Source of the DNA: Streptomyces roseoverticillatus
Lineage (GTDB): Bacteria; Actinomycetota; Actinomycetes; Streptomycetales; Streptomycetaceae
DNA length: 64,000 nucleotides
Assembly: GCF_000719265.1 (NCBI RefSeq)
Contig: NZ_JOFL01000021.1
Span: 62,001-126,000, forward strand
Direction of reading: 5' to 3'
Shown here: one piece after another, positions 16,939-26,480 of the stretch
Layout: each line of letters begins with the position of its first letter
How positions within the stretch are numbered: the stretch's first letter is position 1
Translations under genes and position numbers: made by a program
The notes under the pieces: model-generated
Seen by the model: the letters and a program-made list of their open reading frames with translations, nothing else
Databases searched by the model: none
What the model was told of the DNA's origin: nothing

Positions 16939-18129
16939 ATGCCATCCATCCGCAGGCCTGCGCTGGCCGCGGCCGCTCTGACGGCCGCGCTGGCGCTGAC
17001 CGCCACCGCGTGCGGCCCGTCCGACGACGAGGCGGCGGGGAGCGACAAGCCCAGTGCGGCCGCCTCGCAGAAGGGCGACGAGGGCCTCGAGCTGCCCAAG
17101 AACCTTCCCAGTTCTCTGAAGGACCTGGAGAAGTGGAAGAACGGCGCCTGGAAGAACTGGGACAAGGAGCAGTGGCTGCGCGAGGCCCGCGACTTCGTCA
17201 ACCCCATCATCAAGGACCACTGGAAGCCGGACTCCATGAAGGATGCCCGGCCGAGCGACAAGACGCTCTCCACGCAGGGCGCTCCAGGCACGGCGCCGGG
17301 CGCCTCCGGTGACCAGGGCGTGACCGACCCCGAGCCGCGGCCGGTGCAGGCGAAGTCGGTCGCCGTGCCCTACCACAACAACGCGGCCCCGGTCGGCAAG
17401 GTGTTCTTCGACAGCCCCGAGGGCCACATGGTCTGCTCGGCGACGGTCGTCAAGGACCCGGCTCACCCGGGCAAGTCCAACATGGTGTGGACCGCGGGCC
17501 ACTGCGTGCACGCCGGCAAGAAGGGCGGCTGGTACCGCAACATCGCCTTCGTGCCGTCGTACAACGACAAGGGCCTTCCGGGCGCCCAGGTCAACAGCGC
17601 GCCGGTGCAGGACGTCGCCCCGTACGGCGTGTGGTGGGCGGACTGGGCGCAGACCTCCTCCCAGTGGATCGCGCAGGGCGCCGAGACCGGTGGCGCGGGC
17701 GCCCCGTACGACTTCTCCGTGCTGCACGTGAAGCCCGAGGCGGGCTCCGGCAAGTCCCTGGAGGAGACGGTCGGCAACGCCCTCACGGTCGACTTCAACG
17801 CCCCGCAGGTGAAGTCCATCCAGTCCATGGGCGCCTGGGGCTACCCGGCGGCCGCGCCCTTCGACGGCCAGAAGATGTACGACTGCGTCGACCGGCCGAG
17901 CCGGCTGACGATCGAGTCGTCCCAGCCGACGATGTACCGCATCGGCTGCACGATGACCGGTGGTTCGTCCGGTGGCGGCTGGTTCGCCAAGGGCCCCGAC
18001 GGCAAGGTGGTGCTGGTCTCCAACACCTCGATCGGCCCGGCCAACAGCACCTGGCTGGCCGGCCCGCACCTGGGCCCGGAGGCGCAGGGCGTCTACAACG
18101 CCATCAGCCAGAAGTTCGCCAAGCGGTGA
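16939..18129 (+). CDS. Secreted trypsin-like serine protease (S1 fold)
   Basis: 396 aa from ATG 16939, with GGGGGAA eight bases upstream. The signal region has Arg residues, a hydrophobic Ala/Leu core and LTATACGPS, a plausible but imperfect lipobox, so it may be a lipoprotein. A charged linker follows to about residue 140. The catalytic triad is visible as His in WTAGHCV, Asp in PYDFSVL and Ser in TGGSSGGGW. Cysteines near the catalytic His and Ser suggest disulphides. It probably acts outside the membrane; the substrate is unknown. A single gene, convergent with hflX, separated from it by a 19-bp hairpin. Confidence 0.88.
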   Translation: MPSIRRPALAAAALTAALALTATACGPSDDEAAGSDKPSAAASQKGDEGLELPKNLPSSLKDLEKWKNGAWKNWDKEQWLREARDFVNPIIKDHWKPDSMKDARPSDKTLSTQGAPGTAPGASGDQGVTDPEPRPVQAKSVAVPYHNNAAPVGKVFFDSPEGHMVCSATVVKDPAHPGKSNMVWTAGHCVHAGKKGGWYRNIAFVPSYNDKGLPGAQVNSAPVQDVAPYGVWWADWAQTSSQWIAQGAETGGAGAPYDFSVLHVKPEAGSGKSLEETVGNALTVDFNAPQVKSIQSMGAWGYPAAAPFDGQKMYDCVDRPSRLTIESSQPTMYRIGCTMTGGSSGGGWFAKGPDGKVVLVSNTSIGPANSTWLAGPHLGPEAQGVYNAISQKFAKR

Positions 18130-18158
18130 CGTCGCGGTAGCAGCGCCGCCGTCACGGC

Positions 18159-18200
18159 CGAAGGCCCCGCTCCCCGGGATTCCGGGGAGCGGGGCCTTCG
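18159..18200. terminator. Bidirectional terminator between protease and hflX
   Basis: A perfect 19-bp stem (18159-18177 with 18182-18200) encloses the 4-nt loop GATT. It lies between convergent stop codons. Confidence 0.95.
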
Positions 18201-18239
18201 CACTTCAAGGGTGCTCCCCTCAGCTCGGGGCCGCTGTCC

Positions 18240-19733
18240 TCAGCTGCGGGCCGCGGGCACGTACCGCTGGAGCTCTGCGGCGAGCTCCTCGTGCACCCGC
18301 GCCTTCAGCAGCGTGCCCTCCGGGGTGTGCTCCTCGGAGATCACCTCGCCTTCGGCGTGCGCCCGCGCGACCAGCGAGCCGTGGGTGTACGGCACGAGCG
18401 CCTCGATCTCCACGGCGGGGCGCGGCAGCTCGCGGTCGATCAGGGCCAGGAGCTCGTCGATGCCCTCGCCGCTGCGCGCCGACACCGCGATCGAGTGCTT
18501 CTCGATGCGCAGCAGCCGCTGCAGGACCAGCGGGTCCGCGGCATCCGCCTTGTTGATCACGACGATCTCGGGCACGTTCGTCGCGCCGACGTCGCGGATC
18601 ACCTCGCGCACGGCGGCCAGCTGCTCCTCGGGCGTCGGGTGCGCGCCGTCCACCACGTGCAGGATGAGGTCGGAGTCGCCGACCTCCTCCATGGTGGAGC
18701 GGAACGCCTCGACGAGGTGGTGCGGCAGGTGCCGGACGAAGCCGACGGTGTCGGCGAGGGTGTACACGCGGCCGGTGGGCGTCTCGGCCCGGCGCACCGT
18801 CGGGTCCAGGGTGGCGAACAGGGCGTTCTCCACCAGGACGCCCGCGCCGGTGAGCCGGTTGAGCAGGGAGGACTTGCCGGCGTTGGTGTAGCCCGCGATG
18901 GCGACCGATGGGACCTTGTTCCGCCGGCGCTCCTGGCGCTTGACGTCGCGGCCGGTCTTCATCTCCGCGATCTCCCGGCGCATCTTCGCCATCTTCTCGC
19001 GGATCCGCCGGCGGTCGGTCTCGATCTTGGTCTCACCGGGACCGCGGGTGGCCATGCCGCCTCCGGAGGAGCCGGAGCCGCCACCGCCCATCTGCCGGGA
19101 CAGCGACTGGCCCCAGCCGCGCAGCCGCGGCAGCATGTACTGCATCTGGGCGAGCGAGACCTGCGCCTTGCCCTCTCGGGACTTGGCGTGCTGGGCGAAG
19201 ATGTCGAGGATCAGGGCGGTGCGGTCGACCACCTTGACCTTGACGACGTCCTCCAGCTGGATGAGCTGGCCGGGGCTGAGCTCACCGTCGCAGACGACAG
19301 TGTCGGCGCCGGACTCCAGGACGATGTCCCGCAGCTCCTGGGCCTTGCCGGAGCCGATGTACGTAGCCGGGTCCGGCTTGTCGCGGCGCTGGGTGACGCC
19401 GTCGAGCACCAGGGCGCCCGCGGTCTCAGCGAGGGCGGCGAGCTCCGCGAGGGAGTTGTCCGCGTCCTGCACCGTGCCGGACGTCCAGACGCCGACCAGC
19501 ACCACGCGCTCCAGGCGCAGCTGCCGGTACTCGACCTCGGTGACGTCCTCCAGCTCGGTGGAGAGGCCGACGACGCGCCGCAGGGCGGCCCGCTCGGAGC
19601 GGTCGTACTGCTCGCCGTCGCGCTCCCCGTCGATCTCGTGGCTCCAGGCGACGTCCTCTTCCATCAGGGCGTCGGCCCGAAGGCTCTCCGGGAGGCTCTG
19701 CCGGTCCTGGGGAAGGGAAGAAGAGGAGGTCAT
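18240..19733 (-). CDS. hflX: GTPase HflX
   Basis: 497 aa. The N-terminal HflX domain contains LVGVWTSGTVQDADNSLAELAALAETAGALVLD and KPDPATYIGSGKAQEL. A glycine-rich insert (GGGGSGSSGGG) and a basic coiled coil (DRRRIREKMAKMRREIAEM) precede the G domain with G1 GYTNAGKS, G3 DTVGFVRHLPHHLVEAF and G4 NKAD. HflX binds the 50S subunit and splits stalled 70S ribosomes under stress. The ATG at 19733 follows AAGGA. It is transcribed alone, downstream of the peptidase gene, with a strong terminator beyond. Confidence 0.95.
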   Translation of the reverse strand: MTSSSSLPQDRQSLPESLRADALMEEDVAWSHEIDGERDGEQYDRSERAALRRVVGLSTELEDVTEVEYRQLRLERVVLVGVWTSGTVQDADNSLAELAALAETAGALVLDGVTQRRDKPDPATYIGSGKAQELRDIVLESGADTVVCDGELSPGQLIQLEDVVKVKVVDRTALILDIFAQHAKSREGKAQVSLAQMQYMLPRLRGWGQSLSRQMGGGGSGSSGGGMATRGPGETKIETDRRRIREKMAKMRREIAEMKTGRDVKRQERRRNKVPSVAIAGYTNAGKSSLLNRLTGAGVLVENALFATLDPTVRRAETPTGRVYTLADTVGFVRHLPHHLVEAFRSTMEEVGDSDLILHVVDGAHPTPEEQLAAVREVIRDVGATNVPEIVVINKADAADPLVLQRLLRIEKHSIAVSARSGEGIDELLALIDRELPRPAVEIEALVPYTHGSLVARAHAEGEVISEEHTPEGTLLKARVHEELAAELQRYVPAARS

Positions 19734-19866
19734 TTGATCCTTTGCATCGTTGGGAGGTGGCGGCCGTGCAGCGGCCGCACCGTCGACAACGCGTGAGCGG
19801 CCCCGGGGATTCCCGCGGCCGGCGGCCCCGCCGACGCGTCGATGGTCCCACGCCGCCGCCGGAGCG

Positions 19867-21339
19867 TCACGCGGGTTTCGCCGCGGCCTTCCAGTCGGGG
19901 TGGCCGGGCATGGGCGGGGTCTTCGGGCCGTACAGCCAGTCGTGCAGGAAGTCCTTCAGGTCCTGGCCGGAGACCTGGGCGGCGATGGCGGTGAAGTCGG
20001 ACGTGGTGGCGCTCTCGTCCCGGTGGGCGTTGATCCACTCGCGCTCCAGGCGGTCGAAGGCCGCCGCTCCGATCTTCTGCCGCAGCGCGTAGAGGACGAG
20101 CGCGCCCCCGTCGTAGACGACCGGCCGGAAGATACTGATCCGCCTGCCGGGGTCGGGCGGCTTCGGCAGGGCGGGCGGCCCGCCGTCGGTGCGCCAGGCG
20201 TCGGAGTGCTCGTAGGCGGCGCGCATCCGGGCGTCGAGCGTGCGGCCGCCCTTGTGCTCGGCGTACAGCGCCTCGTACCAGGTGGCGTGCGCCTCGTTGA
20301 GCCAGAGGTCGGACCAGCTCGCCGGGCTGACGCTGTCGCCGAACCACTGGTGGGCGAGCTCGTGGACCATGATGGACTCGAGGTACCAGGCGGGCAGGTC
20401 GTCCCGGACGAACAGGCCGCGCTCGAAGAGGGACAGGGTCTGCGTCTCCAGCTCGAAGCCGGTCGACGCGTCGGCGATCAGCACGCCGTAATTCTCGAAC
20501 GGGTAGCGGCCGGTCTTCCCCTCCATCCAGGCGATCTGCTCGGGCGTCTTGGACGCCCACTTCTCCACGCGCTGCCGGTCGGCCGCCGGGACGACGTCCC
20601 GTACGGGCAGGCCGTGCGGCCCCGTGCGGTGCACGACGGCGGAGCGGCCGATGGCGACCTGGGCGAGCTCGGTGGCCATGGGGTGCTCGCTGCGGTACGT
20701 CCAGGCGGTGTTCGCGCCCCGGGCCGCGCGTCCCTCCGGCCGGCCGTTGGCGACGACCGTCAGGTCGCTGGGGGCGGTGACGTGGAAGGTGAAGCGGGCC
20801 TTGTCGGAGGGGTGGTCGTTGCAGGGGAAGACCCGGTGCCCCGCGTCAGCCTGATTGGCCATGACCAGCCCGTCCTTCGTACGGACCCAGCCGCCGTCCT
20901 TGGGGTTGCGCGGATCGCTGGTGTGCCGGACGACGACGGTGAAGAGACCCTCAGCCGGCAGGGCGACGGACGGGGTGACGACGAGGTCCTCCTTGGCGGA
21001 GGCGAACTGGGCGGGCAGGCCGTTGACGGTCACCGAGCGGACCGTGCCGCCCGAGAAGTCGAGGTTGAAGTGGTCCAGGCCGGTGGTGGCCCGTGCCGCG
21101 ATGGTGGTGACGGCGTCGAGCGGCCGGCTGTTGGTGTGGTAGTCAAACTTGATGTCGTAAGCGGCCACGTCGTAGCCGGGATTGCCCAGGTCCGGGAAGA
21201 GCCGGTCGCCGACGCCCTGAGGGGTCGCGGAGGGTGGAGCGGCGGCACCGACGAGGAGGGCCGTGACGGTGGCGAGGGCGGCGCGGCGGCGCACGGTCCG
21301 CCAGGGGATCAGGGCGGGTTTCCCGGGTGACTGCGGCAT
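19867..21339 (-). CDS. Secreted M1-family metallopeptidase
   Basis: 490 aa from ATG 21339. The N-terminus (KPALIPWRTVRRRAALATVTALLVGAAAPPSA) is a signal peptide, possibly Tat-like because of RR. The gluzincin zinc site HELAHQWFGD, with the third ligand Glu in LNEAHATW 18 residues on, is intact. The usual GAMEN exopeptidase motif is represented by GFELETQ, as in the shorter bacterial M1 group. An all-beta N-terminal domain precedes the catalytic domain; the long C-terminal HEAT-like domain of PepN is missing, consistent with the compact secreted subclass. Likely an extracellular aminopeptidase. Substrate preference cannot be read from sequence. Confidence 0.9.
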   Translation of the reverse strand: MPQSPGKPALIPWRTVRRRAALATVTALLVGAAAPPSATPQGVGDRLFPDLGNPGYDVAAYDIKFDYHTNSRPLDAVTTIAARATTGLDHFNLDFSGGTVRSVTVNGLPAQFASAKEDLVVTPSVALPAEGLFTVVVRHTSDPRNPKDGGWVRTKDGLVMANQADAGHRVFPCNDHPSDKARFTFHVTAPSDLTVVANGRPEGRAARGANTAWTYRSEHPMATELAQVAIGRSAVVHRTGPHGLPVRDVVPAADRQRVEKWASKTPEQIAWMEGKTGRYPFENYGVLIADASTGFELETQTLSLFERGLFVRDDLPAWYLESIMVHELAHQWFGDSVSPASWSDLWLNEAHATWYEALYAEHKGGRTLDARMRAAYEHSDAWRTDGGPPALPKPPDPGRRISIFRPVVYDGGALVLYALRQKIGAAAFDRLEREWINAHRDESATTSDFTAIAAQVSGQDLKDFLHDWLYGPKTPPMPGHPDWKAAAKPA

Positions 21340-21504
21340 GCGTCCATCGCTATCAGCGCGGGGGCCCCGCGCAGTGGCGGCACGGCGCCGCCCCACCCGT
21401 ACGAGCGTGCCCGGAAGGCTGTACGAGCGGCTCCCCGCCCAGGGGGCGAAAGTCGTCACTCCGGTCCCGGCGGCGGCCTCCCCCTGCCGGCCGTCCCGCC
21501 CCGG

Positions 21505-23631
21505 CTAGAGGCGCGCCGTGGCCACCGGCCGGCCGGCCCGCGCCACGTCGTAGACCCCCGGCACCCGCCGCATGGCGCGCATCAGCTCCGGCAGCCGGTC
21601 GGCGTCCGGCAGTTGGAGGGTGTAGGTGTGGCGCACGCGCTGCTCGTGGGGCGGCTCGACGGCAGCCGAGATGACCGCCGCCCCTTCGGCCGCGATGGCC
21701 TCCGTGAGGTCGGCCAGGAGGTGCGGCCTGCTGAACGATTCGGCGCGCAGGGTGACGCGGTAGTCGCAGGCACCGCCTCCCTCGGGGCTGCTCCAGCGGA
21801 CGCCGACGGGCTCCCGGCCGGAGGTGACCATGCGGTGCACCGCCGGGCACTGAGCCCGGTGCACCGTGACCGCGCCGCCGCGTACGGCGAAGCCGGTGAC
21901 CTCGTCGGGCGGCACGGGCGTACAGCAGCGCGCCAGCCGGACGCTCGCGGCCGCCAGGTCCGCCCCGTCGGCCGTGACGGCGACGGGCCACCGAGCGGCC
22001 GGCGCAGTGGCCCGGGGCGGCGGGCAGGGGCGGCCCGTGGCGAGGGGCACGGGCGGGGCGGCCTCGGCCGCGGGATGGGTCGCCAGCCAGCGCTCGATGG
22101 CGATCCGCGCGGCGGGCGTACGGGCGTGCTCCAGCCAATCCGGGGAGGGCCCGGAGGCGCTGTCGCGGGACATCAGCAGCTGCAGGGTGTCGCCGTCGCG
22201 CAGCACGGTGCTGAGGGTGACGAGGCGGCCGTTGACGCGGGCGCCGATGCAGCTGTGCCCGCCGTCCCCGTGCTGGGCGTAGGCGGCGTCGACGCAGCTC
22301 GAACCGGCGGGCAGGCCGATGGTGCCGCCGTCGGCGCGGAAGACGGTGATCTCGCGGTCCAGGGCGAGCTCGTGGCGGAGCGAGGTCCAGAAGGTGTCGG
22401 GGTCGGGCGTGGCCTGCTGCCACTGCAGGAGCCGGGAGAGCCAGCCGGGCCGGGTGGGGTCGACGCGCTCGCCGTCCGTGGCGTCGGGCGTCTCCGGGGC
22501 CGCGTACGGATTCCCCAGGGCGACGACGCCGGCCTCGGCGACCCTGTGCATCTGGTGGGTGCGGATGAGGACTTGCGCGGCCTCCCCGCCGGGGCACGCC
22601 ACCGCCGTGTGCAGCGACTGATAGAGGTTGAACTTCGGGGTGGCGATGAAGTCCTTGAACTCCGAGATGAACGGAGTGAAGCAGGTGTGCAGCTCGCCGA
22701 GGACCCCGTAGCAGTCGGCGTCCTCCGCGACCAGGACGAGCAGCCTGCCGAGATCCGAGCCCGTCACCTCGGCCCGCTTGAGGCGCACCCGGTGCACGGA
22801 GACGAAGTGGCGCTGCTTGACGAGGACGTCGGCCGCGATGTCCGCCTCGCGCAGGACCGCCCGCACCCGCTCCGCCGTCGCCTCCAGGGTCGCGAGGCCG
22901 TCGGCGTGCCCGCGGACGAACTCGCGGGTGCGGGCGTACTCCTCGGGGTGGAGGATCGCGAAGACGAGGTCCTCCAGCTCCGTCTTGAGCGCCTGGACGC
23001 CCAGCCGTTCGGCGAGCGGGATCAGGACGTCCCGGGTGACCTTGGCGATGCGGACCTGTTTGTCGGGGCGCATCACGCCGAGCGTGCGCATGTTGTGCAG
23101 CCGGTCGGCGAGCTTGATGGACATGACGCGGACGTCGTTGCCGGTGGCCACGAGCATCTTGCGGAAGGTCTCCGGCTCGGCGGCCGCGCCGTAGTCGACC
23201 TTCTCCAGCTTGGTGACGCCGTCGACCAGGAAGCGGACCTCCTCGCCGAACTGCCCGCGGACCTGGTCCAGCGTCACCTCGGTGTCCTCGACGGTGTCGT
23301 GGAGGAGGGAGGCGGTCAGGGTGGTCGTCTCGGCGCCGAGCTCGGCCAGGATGAGAGTGACGGCGAGCGGGTGGGTGATGTACGGCTCGCCGCTCTTGCG
23401 GGTCTGGCCGCGGTGGGAGGACTCCGCGAGCAGATAGGCCCGCCGCAGGATGTCGAGGTCCGCGCCCGGGTGGTGGGCGCGGTGCACCTTGGCGACGTGG
23501 TCGATGGCGTCCGGCAGCCTGCCGCGCGAGCCCGACCCGCCGAGGGCCGCCCGCCCCAGCCGTCTCAGGTCGAGGCGGGCGCGGCCGCGCCAGCGGCCTG
23601 GAACACCTTCGGGCGTGGCGTCCGTGCTCAT
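21505..23631 (-). CDS. rshA: RelA/SpoT-family (p)ppGpp enzyme RshA
   Basis: 708 aa. The HD hydrolase half is well conserved: RGQTRKSGEPYITHPLAV, SLLHDTVEDTEVTLDQV, IKLADRLHNMRTLGVM. The synthetase half keeps FKDFIATPKFNLYQSLHTAV, but the nucleotide-binding motif equivalent to GRPKHYYSIYRKM reads VKQRHFVSVHRVRLK, and the DLVGIRVLV strand reads DLGRLLVLV. Both are divergent. A TGS domain (ITVFRADGGTIGLPAGSSCVDAAYAQH), a zinc-finger/CC region (LARCCTPVPPDEVTGF) and a C-terminal ACT domain follow. It probably acts mainly as a (p)ppGpp hydrolase or a weak synthetase beside RelA. Gene order matches S. coelicolor rshA. Confidence 0.9.
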   Translation of the reverse strand: MSTDATPEGVPGRWRGRARLDLRRLGRAALGGSGSRGRLPDAIDHVAKVHRAHHPGADLDILRRAYLLAESSHRGQTRKSGEPYITHPLAVTLILAELGAETTTLTASLLHDTVEDTEVTLDQVRGQFGEEVRFLVDGVTKLEKVDYGAAAEPETFRKMLVATGNDVRVMSIKLADRLHNMRTLGVMRPDKQVRIAKVTRDVLIPLAERLGVQALKTELEDLVFAILHPEEYARTREFVRGHADGLATLEATAERVRAVLREADIAADVLVKQRHFVSVHRVRLKRAEVTGSDLGRLLVLVAEDADCYGVLGELHTCFTPFISEFKDFIATPKFNLYQSLHTAVACPGGEAAQVLIRTHQMHRVAEAGVVALGNPYAAPETPDATDGERVDPTRPGWLSRLLQWQQATPDPDTFWTSLRHELALDREITVFRADGGTIGLPAGSSCVDAAYAQHGDGGHSCIGARVNGRLVTLSTVLRDGDTLQLLMSRDSASGPSPDWLEHARTPAARIAIERWLATHPAAEAAPPVPLATGRPCPPPRATAPAARWPVAVTADGADLAAASVRLARCCTPVPPDEVTGFAVRGGAVTVHRAQCPAVHRMVTSGREPVGVRWSSPEGGGACDYRVTLRAESFSRPHLLADLTEAIAAEGAAVISAAVEPPHEQRVRHTYTLQLPDADRLPELMRAMRRVPGVYDVARAGRPVATARL

Positions 23632-23812
23632 GGGGCACCTCCGGCAGCGTCGACCGGCGGTCGGCTGCGCGCCTCCGTACCGGTGCTTGATGCTACCGAG
23701 CCCATCACGCGCTGCTCACCCGCTCTCGCCCAGAGTGAAACGGATCACCCATTCGAGCGAGCCACGCCGCACGGAGTCCGGCGGGCGGAGCGGAAAAGAG
23801 GTAGTGGCGTCC

Positions 23813-24703
23813 TCAGGCGAGCGCCGCGGCCAGCCAGGACGGGTCGAAGACGCCCTCCGCGACGATCACGGCGGGGCCGGTCATCTCGACGGTGCCGTCC
23901 GGCGCCTCGCTGATCACCAGGCGTCCGCCGGGGATGTCCACGGTGTACGTGACGGGGAGGCCGGTGACGGCGGGGTCGAGGCCGTCCCGGCGGGCGGTCG
24001 CGACCATCACCGCGCAGGCGCCCGTGCCGCAGGAGCGGGTCTCGCCGGAGCCGCGCTCGTGGACGCGCATGGCGACGTGCCGCGGGCCGCGGTCGGCCAC
24101 GAACTCGACGTTGGTGCCGTCCGGGTAGGTCTCGGCCGGGGCGACGCCCGGGGCGGTGTACAGGTCACCGGCGTCGTCGAGGTGGTCGACGAAGGTGACG
24201 GCGTGCGGGTTGCCCATGTTCACGTTGCGGGCGGGGCGGGTGCGGCCGCCGACGGTGACGGTCACCTCGCCCTCGGGGAGCACGGCCCGCCCCATGCCGA
24301 CGGTGATCCCGCCGGGCGTGCCGTCGGGGCCGTCCTTGGCGATGTGGGCCTGCCGGATGCCCGCGCGGGTCGCGACGGCCAGGTCGCCGGCCTCGACGAG
24401 GCCCGCGTGGCGGAGGTAGCGGGCGAAGACCCGGACGCCGTTGCCGCACATCTCGGCGATGCTGCCGTCGCTGTTGCGGTAGTCCATGAACCACTCGGCC
24501 TCGCCGGCCATGGCGCGCGCCTCGGGGTGGGCCGCGGACCGGACGACGCGGAGCACTCCGTCGGCGCCGATGCCCGCGCGGCGGTCGCACAGACGGGCGA
24601 CGGCGGCCGGCGACAGCTCGATGCGGCCGTCGTAATCCGGGATGATCACGAAGTCGTTCTCGGTGCCGTGGCCCTTGAGGAAGGCGATCTGTGTGGTGCT
24701 CAC
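23813..24703 (-). CDS. dapF: Diaminopimelate epimerase
   Basis: 296 aa from GTG at 24703 (VSTTQIAFLKGHGTENDFVI). DapF interconverts LL- and meso-diaminopimelate for lysine and peptidoglycan. The two catalytic cysteines are in EMCGNGVRVFARYL and SCGTGACAVMVA, in the normal PLP-independent arrangement. Substrate loops NVNMGNPHAVTFVD and GTNVEFV are present. Length is normal. The frame is open to 24802, but the GTG aligns with the family start. It is preceded by a small membrane protein gene reading in the same direction. Confidence 0.96.
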   Translation of the reverse strand: MSTTQIAFLKGHGTENDFVIIPDYDGRIELSPAAVARLCDRRAGIGADGVLRVVRSAAHPEARAMAGEAEWFMDYRNSDGSIAEMCGNGVRVFARYLRHAGLVEAGDLAVATRAGIRQAHIAKDGPDGTPGGITVGMGRAVLPEGEVTVTVGGRTRPARNVNMGNPHAVTFVDHLDDAGDLYTAPGVAPAETYPDGTNVEFVADRGPRHVAMRVHERGSGETRSCGTGACAVMVATARRDGLDPAVTGLPVTYTVDIPGGRLVISEAPDGTVEMTGPAVIVAEGVFDPSWLAAALA

Positions 24704-24777
24704 GGTTCGATGGTACGGGGACGGGCCCGCGGTCTCCCCGGCGAGGCCCCCGGCCTGCCTCACTGCTGCGGGCCCGC

Positions 24778-25230
24778 TCAGCGCAGCCGTGCCACGCGCC
24801 ATACGGCGAGGACGACGACGAGGACGACGACGAGGACGTACGTGGCGGCGTACCGCCAGTCCGGGCGGCCTCCGGAGCCGGGGGCCGGCATGCCGGGCCA
24901 GGTGTAGCCGACCCGGCGGGCGGCCATCACTCCCCAGCCGGCGGCGCAGCAGCTGATGAGCAGGCCGAGCATGGCGACGACCGGTCCGCCGTCACCGAAC
25001 TCGAAGGCGAGCGGGAAGGCGAACATCAGGGAGCCGACGGCGGCGAGCCCGACGATCGGGGCCAGCTGCCAGATGCGCAGCCTGCGCTGCGGGCGCAGTT
25101 CCCGGAACGACGCGGGCGCGGCGCTGCCGGCCTCGACGGCTCCCTCGGTGTCCTCGGGACCGTCCGGAGTCAGAGCCTCCGGCTCGCCCCGCGGCGGCTG
25201 TTGCGGTCTGTCGCGAGGGCCGGCCTCCAT
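24778..25230 (-). CDS. Small membrane protein, unrecognised
   Basis: 150 aa from ATG 25230; a GTG two codons upstream (25236) is equally plausible, as AGGAGG precedes both. The N-terminal about 60 residues are hydrophilic and Pro/Glu-rich. Three hydrophobic segments follow: LAPIVGLAAVGSLMFAFPLAF, VVAMLGLLISCCAAGWGVM and WRYAATYVLVVVLVVVLAVW. No family is recognised. It lies between miaA and dapF on the same strand, a position often taken by an integral membrane protein in streptomycetes. Confidence 0.7.
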   Translation of the reverse strand: MEAGPRDRPQQPPRGEPEALTPDGPEDTEGAVEAGSAAPASFRELRPQRRLRIWQLAPIVGLAAVGSLMFAFPLAFEFGDGGPVVAMLGLLISCCAAGWGVMAARRVGYTWPGMPAPGSGGRPDWRYAATYVLVVVLVVVLAVWRVARLR

Positions 25231-25336
25231 CGCCACGCGCCCTCCTACCCGGACTTCACGGCTCGATCGAAGCTTGATGATGGCACGCCCGCACAGGCCG
25301 GAATGGCGTGCGTAGCGTCCCGATGCCATCACGTGA

Positions 25337-26287
25337 TCAGGCTGTGACCGCCCGTTCGAGCAACGCCAGCGCGAGGCCGGGCAGTTCCGCCCTGCGGTCG
25401 GCCGCCCCGCTCAGCCAGTGGACCCGGCTGTCCTTGCGGAACCACGAGTCCTGGCGGCGCGCGAACCGCTTGGTGGCCCGTACGGTCTCGGCGCGCGCCT
25501 CGTCCTCGGTGCACTCCCCCGCCAGGAAGGCGAGCACCTGCTGGTAGCCGAGGGCGCGGGAGGCGGTGCGGCCCTCGCGCAGGCCCTGCCGCTCCAGGTC
25601 GCGCACCTCGTCGACGAGCCCCGCCTCCCACATGCGGTCCACGCGCAGGGTGATCCGCTCGTCCAGCTCGGGGCGCTCGACGTCGACGCCGATCTGCAGG
25701 GCGTCGTAGACGGGCTCCTCGCCCGGCAGGTTCGCGGTGAAGGGCCGGCCGGTGATCTCGATGACCTCCAGGGCGCGCACGATGCGGCGGCCGTTGCCGG
25801 GCAGGATGGCGCGGGCGGCGGCCGGGTCGGCGGCGGCGAGGCGGGCGTGCAGGGCGCCGGGGCCGTGCTCGGCCAGCTCCTCCTCCAGGCGGGCCCGGAC
25901 GGCCGGGTCGGTGCCGGGGAAGTCCAAGGCGTCGATCGTGCCCTTGATGTAGAGCCCGGAGCCGCCGACGAGCACGGGGGTGCGTCCCTCGGCCAGGAGC
26001 CGGTCGATCTCCGCGCGGGCCAGCCGCTGGTACTCGGCGACGCTCGCGGCCACGGTCACGTCCCAGATGTCGAGCAAGTGGTGCGGCACGCCCTGCCGCT
26101 CCTCCTGGGTCAGCTTGGCGGTGCCGATGTCCATGCCCCGGTACAGCTGCATGGAGTCGGCGTTGACGACCTCCCCGCCCAGATGCTGGGCGAGGGCGAC
26201 GCCGAGGTCGGACTTGCCGGCCGCCGTGGGACCCACGACGGCGATGACCCGCGGGGCGGGAACTGCGTTTTTCACCGGGTTTTTCAC
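25337..26287 (-). CDS. miaA: tRNA dimethylallyltransferase
   Basis: 316 aa from GTG 26287. MiaA adds the isopentenyl group to A37 of tRNAs reading UNN codons. The P-loop VVGPTAAGKSDLGVALAQ, NADSMQLYRGMDIGTAKLTQEE, PHHLLDIWD and VLVGGSGLYIK are present, as is the C-terminal TKRFARRQDSWFRKD. The start is ambiguous because the sequence encodes VKNPVKN, two GTG codons four codons apart in a short DNA repeat, and the open frame continues upstream. Its partner miaB, which methylthiolates the same base, lies 1.8 kb away. Confidence 0.94.
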   Translation of the reverse strand: MKNPVKNAVPAPRVIAVVGPTAAGKSDLGVALAQHLGGEVVNADSMQLYRGMDIGTAKLTQEERQGVPHHLLDIWDVTVAASVAEYQRLARAEIDRLLAEGRTPVLVGGSGLYIKGTIDALDFPGTDPAVRARLEEELAEHGPGALHARLAAADPAAARAILPGNGRRIVRALEVIEITGRPFTANLPGEEPVYDALQIGVDVERPELDERITLRVDRMWEAGLVDEVRDLERQGLREGRTASRALGYQQVLAFLAGECTEDEARAETVRATKRFARRQDSWFRKDSRVHWLSGAADRRAELPGLALALLERAVTA

Positions 26288-26480
26288 CGGATCAGTCTCG
26301 CAAACCCGGGCGGCACCCCACGAACGAGCGACGTGACGCGGCGCTGCCGGGTTCGTTGCCTGTTGCGAGGTCCCGGCGGCCGGTTTCACGGGCCGGAGGC
26401 AGCTGGTCCACGGATCGGCGCCCCGGCGCGGACCGGGCGGCGCGGGGTTTCGCTCACACCAGTAAGGTAATGGAGTAGAT

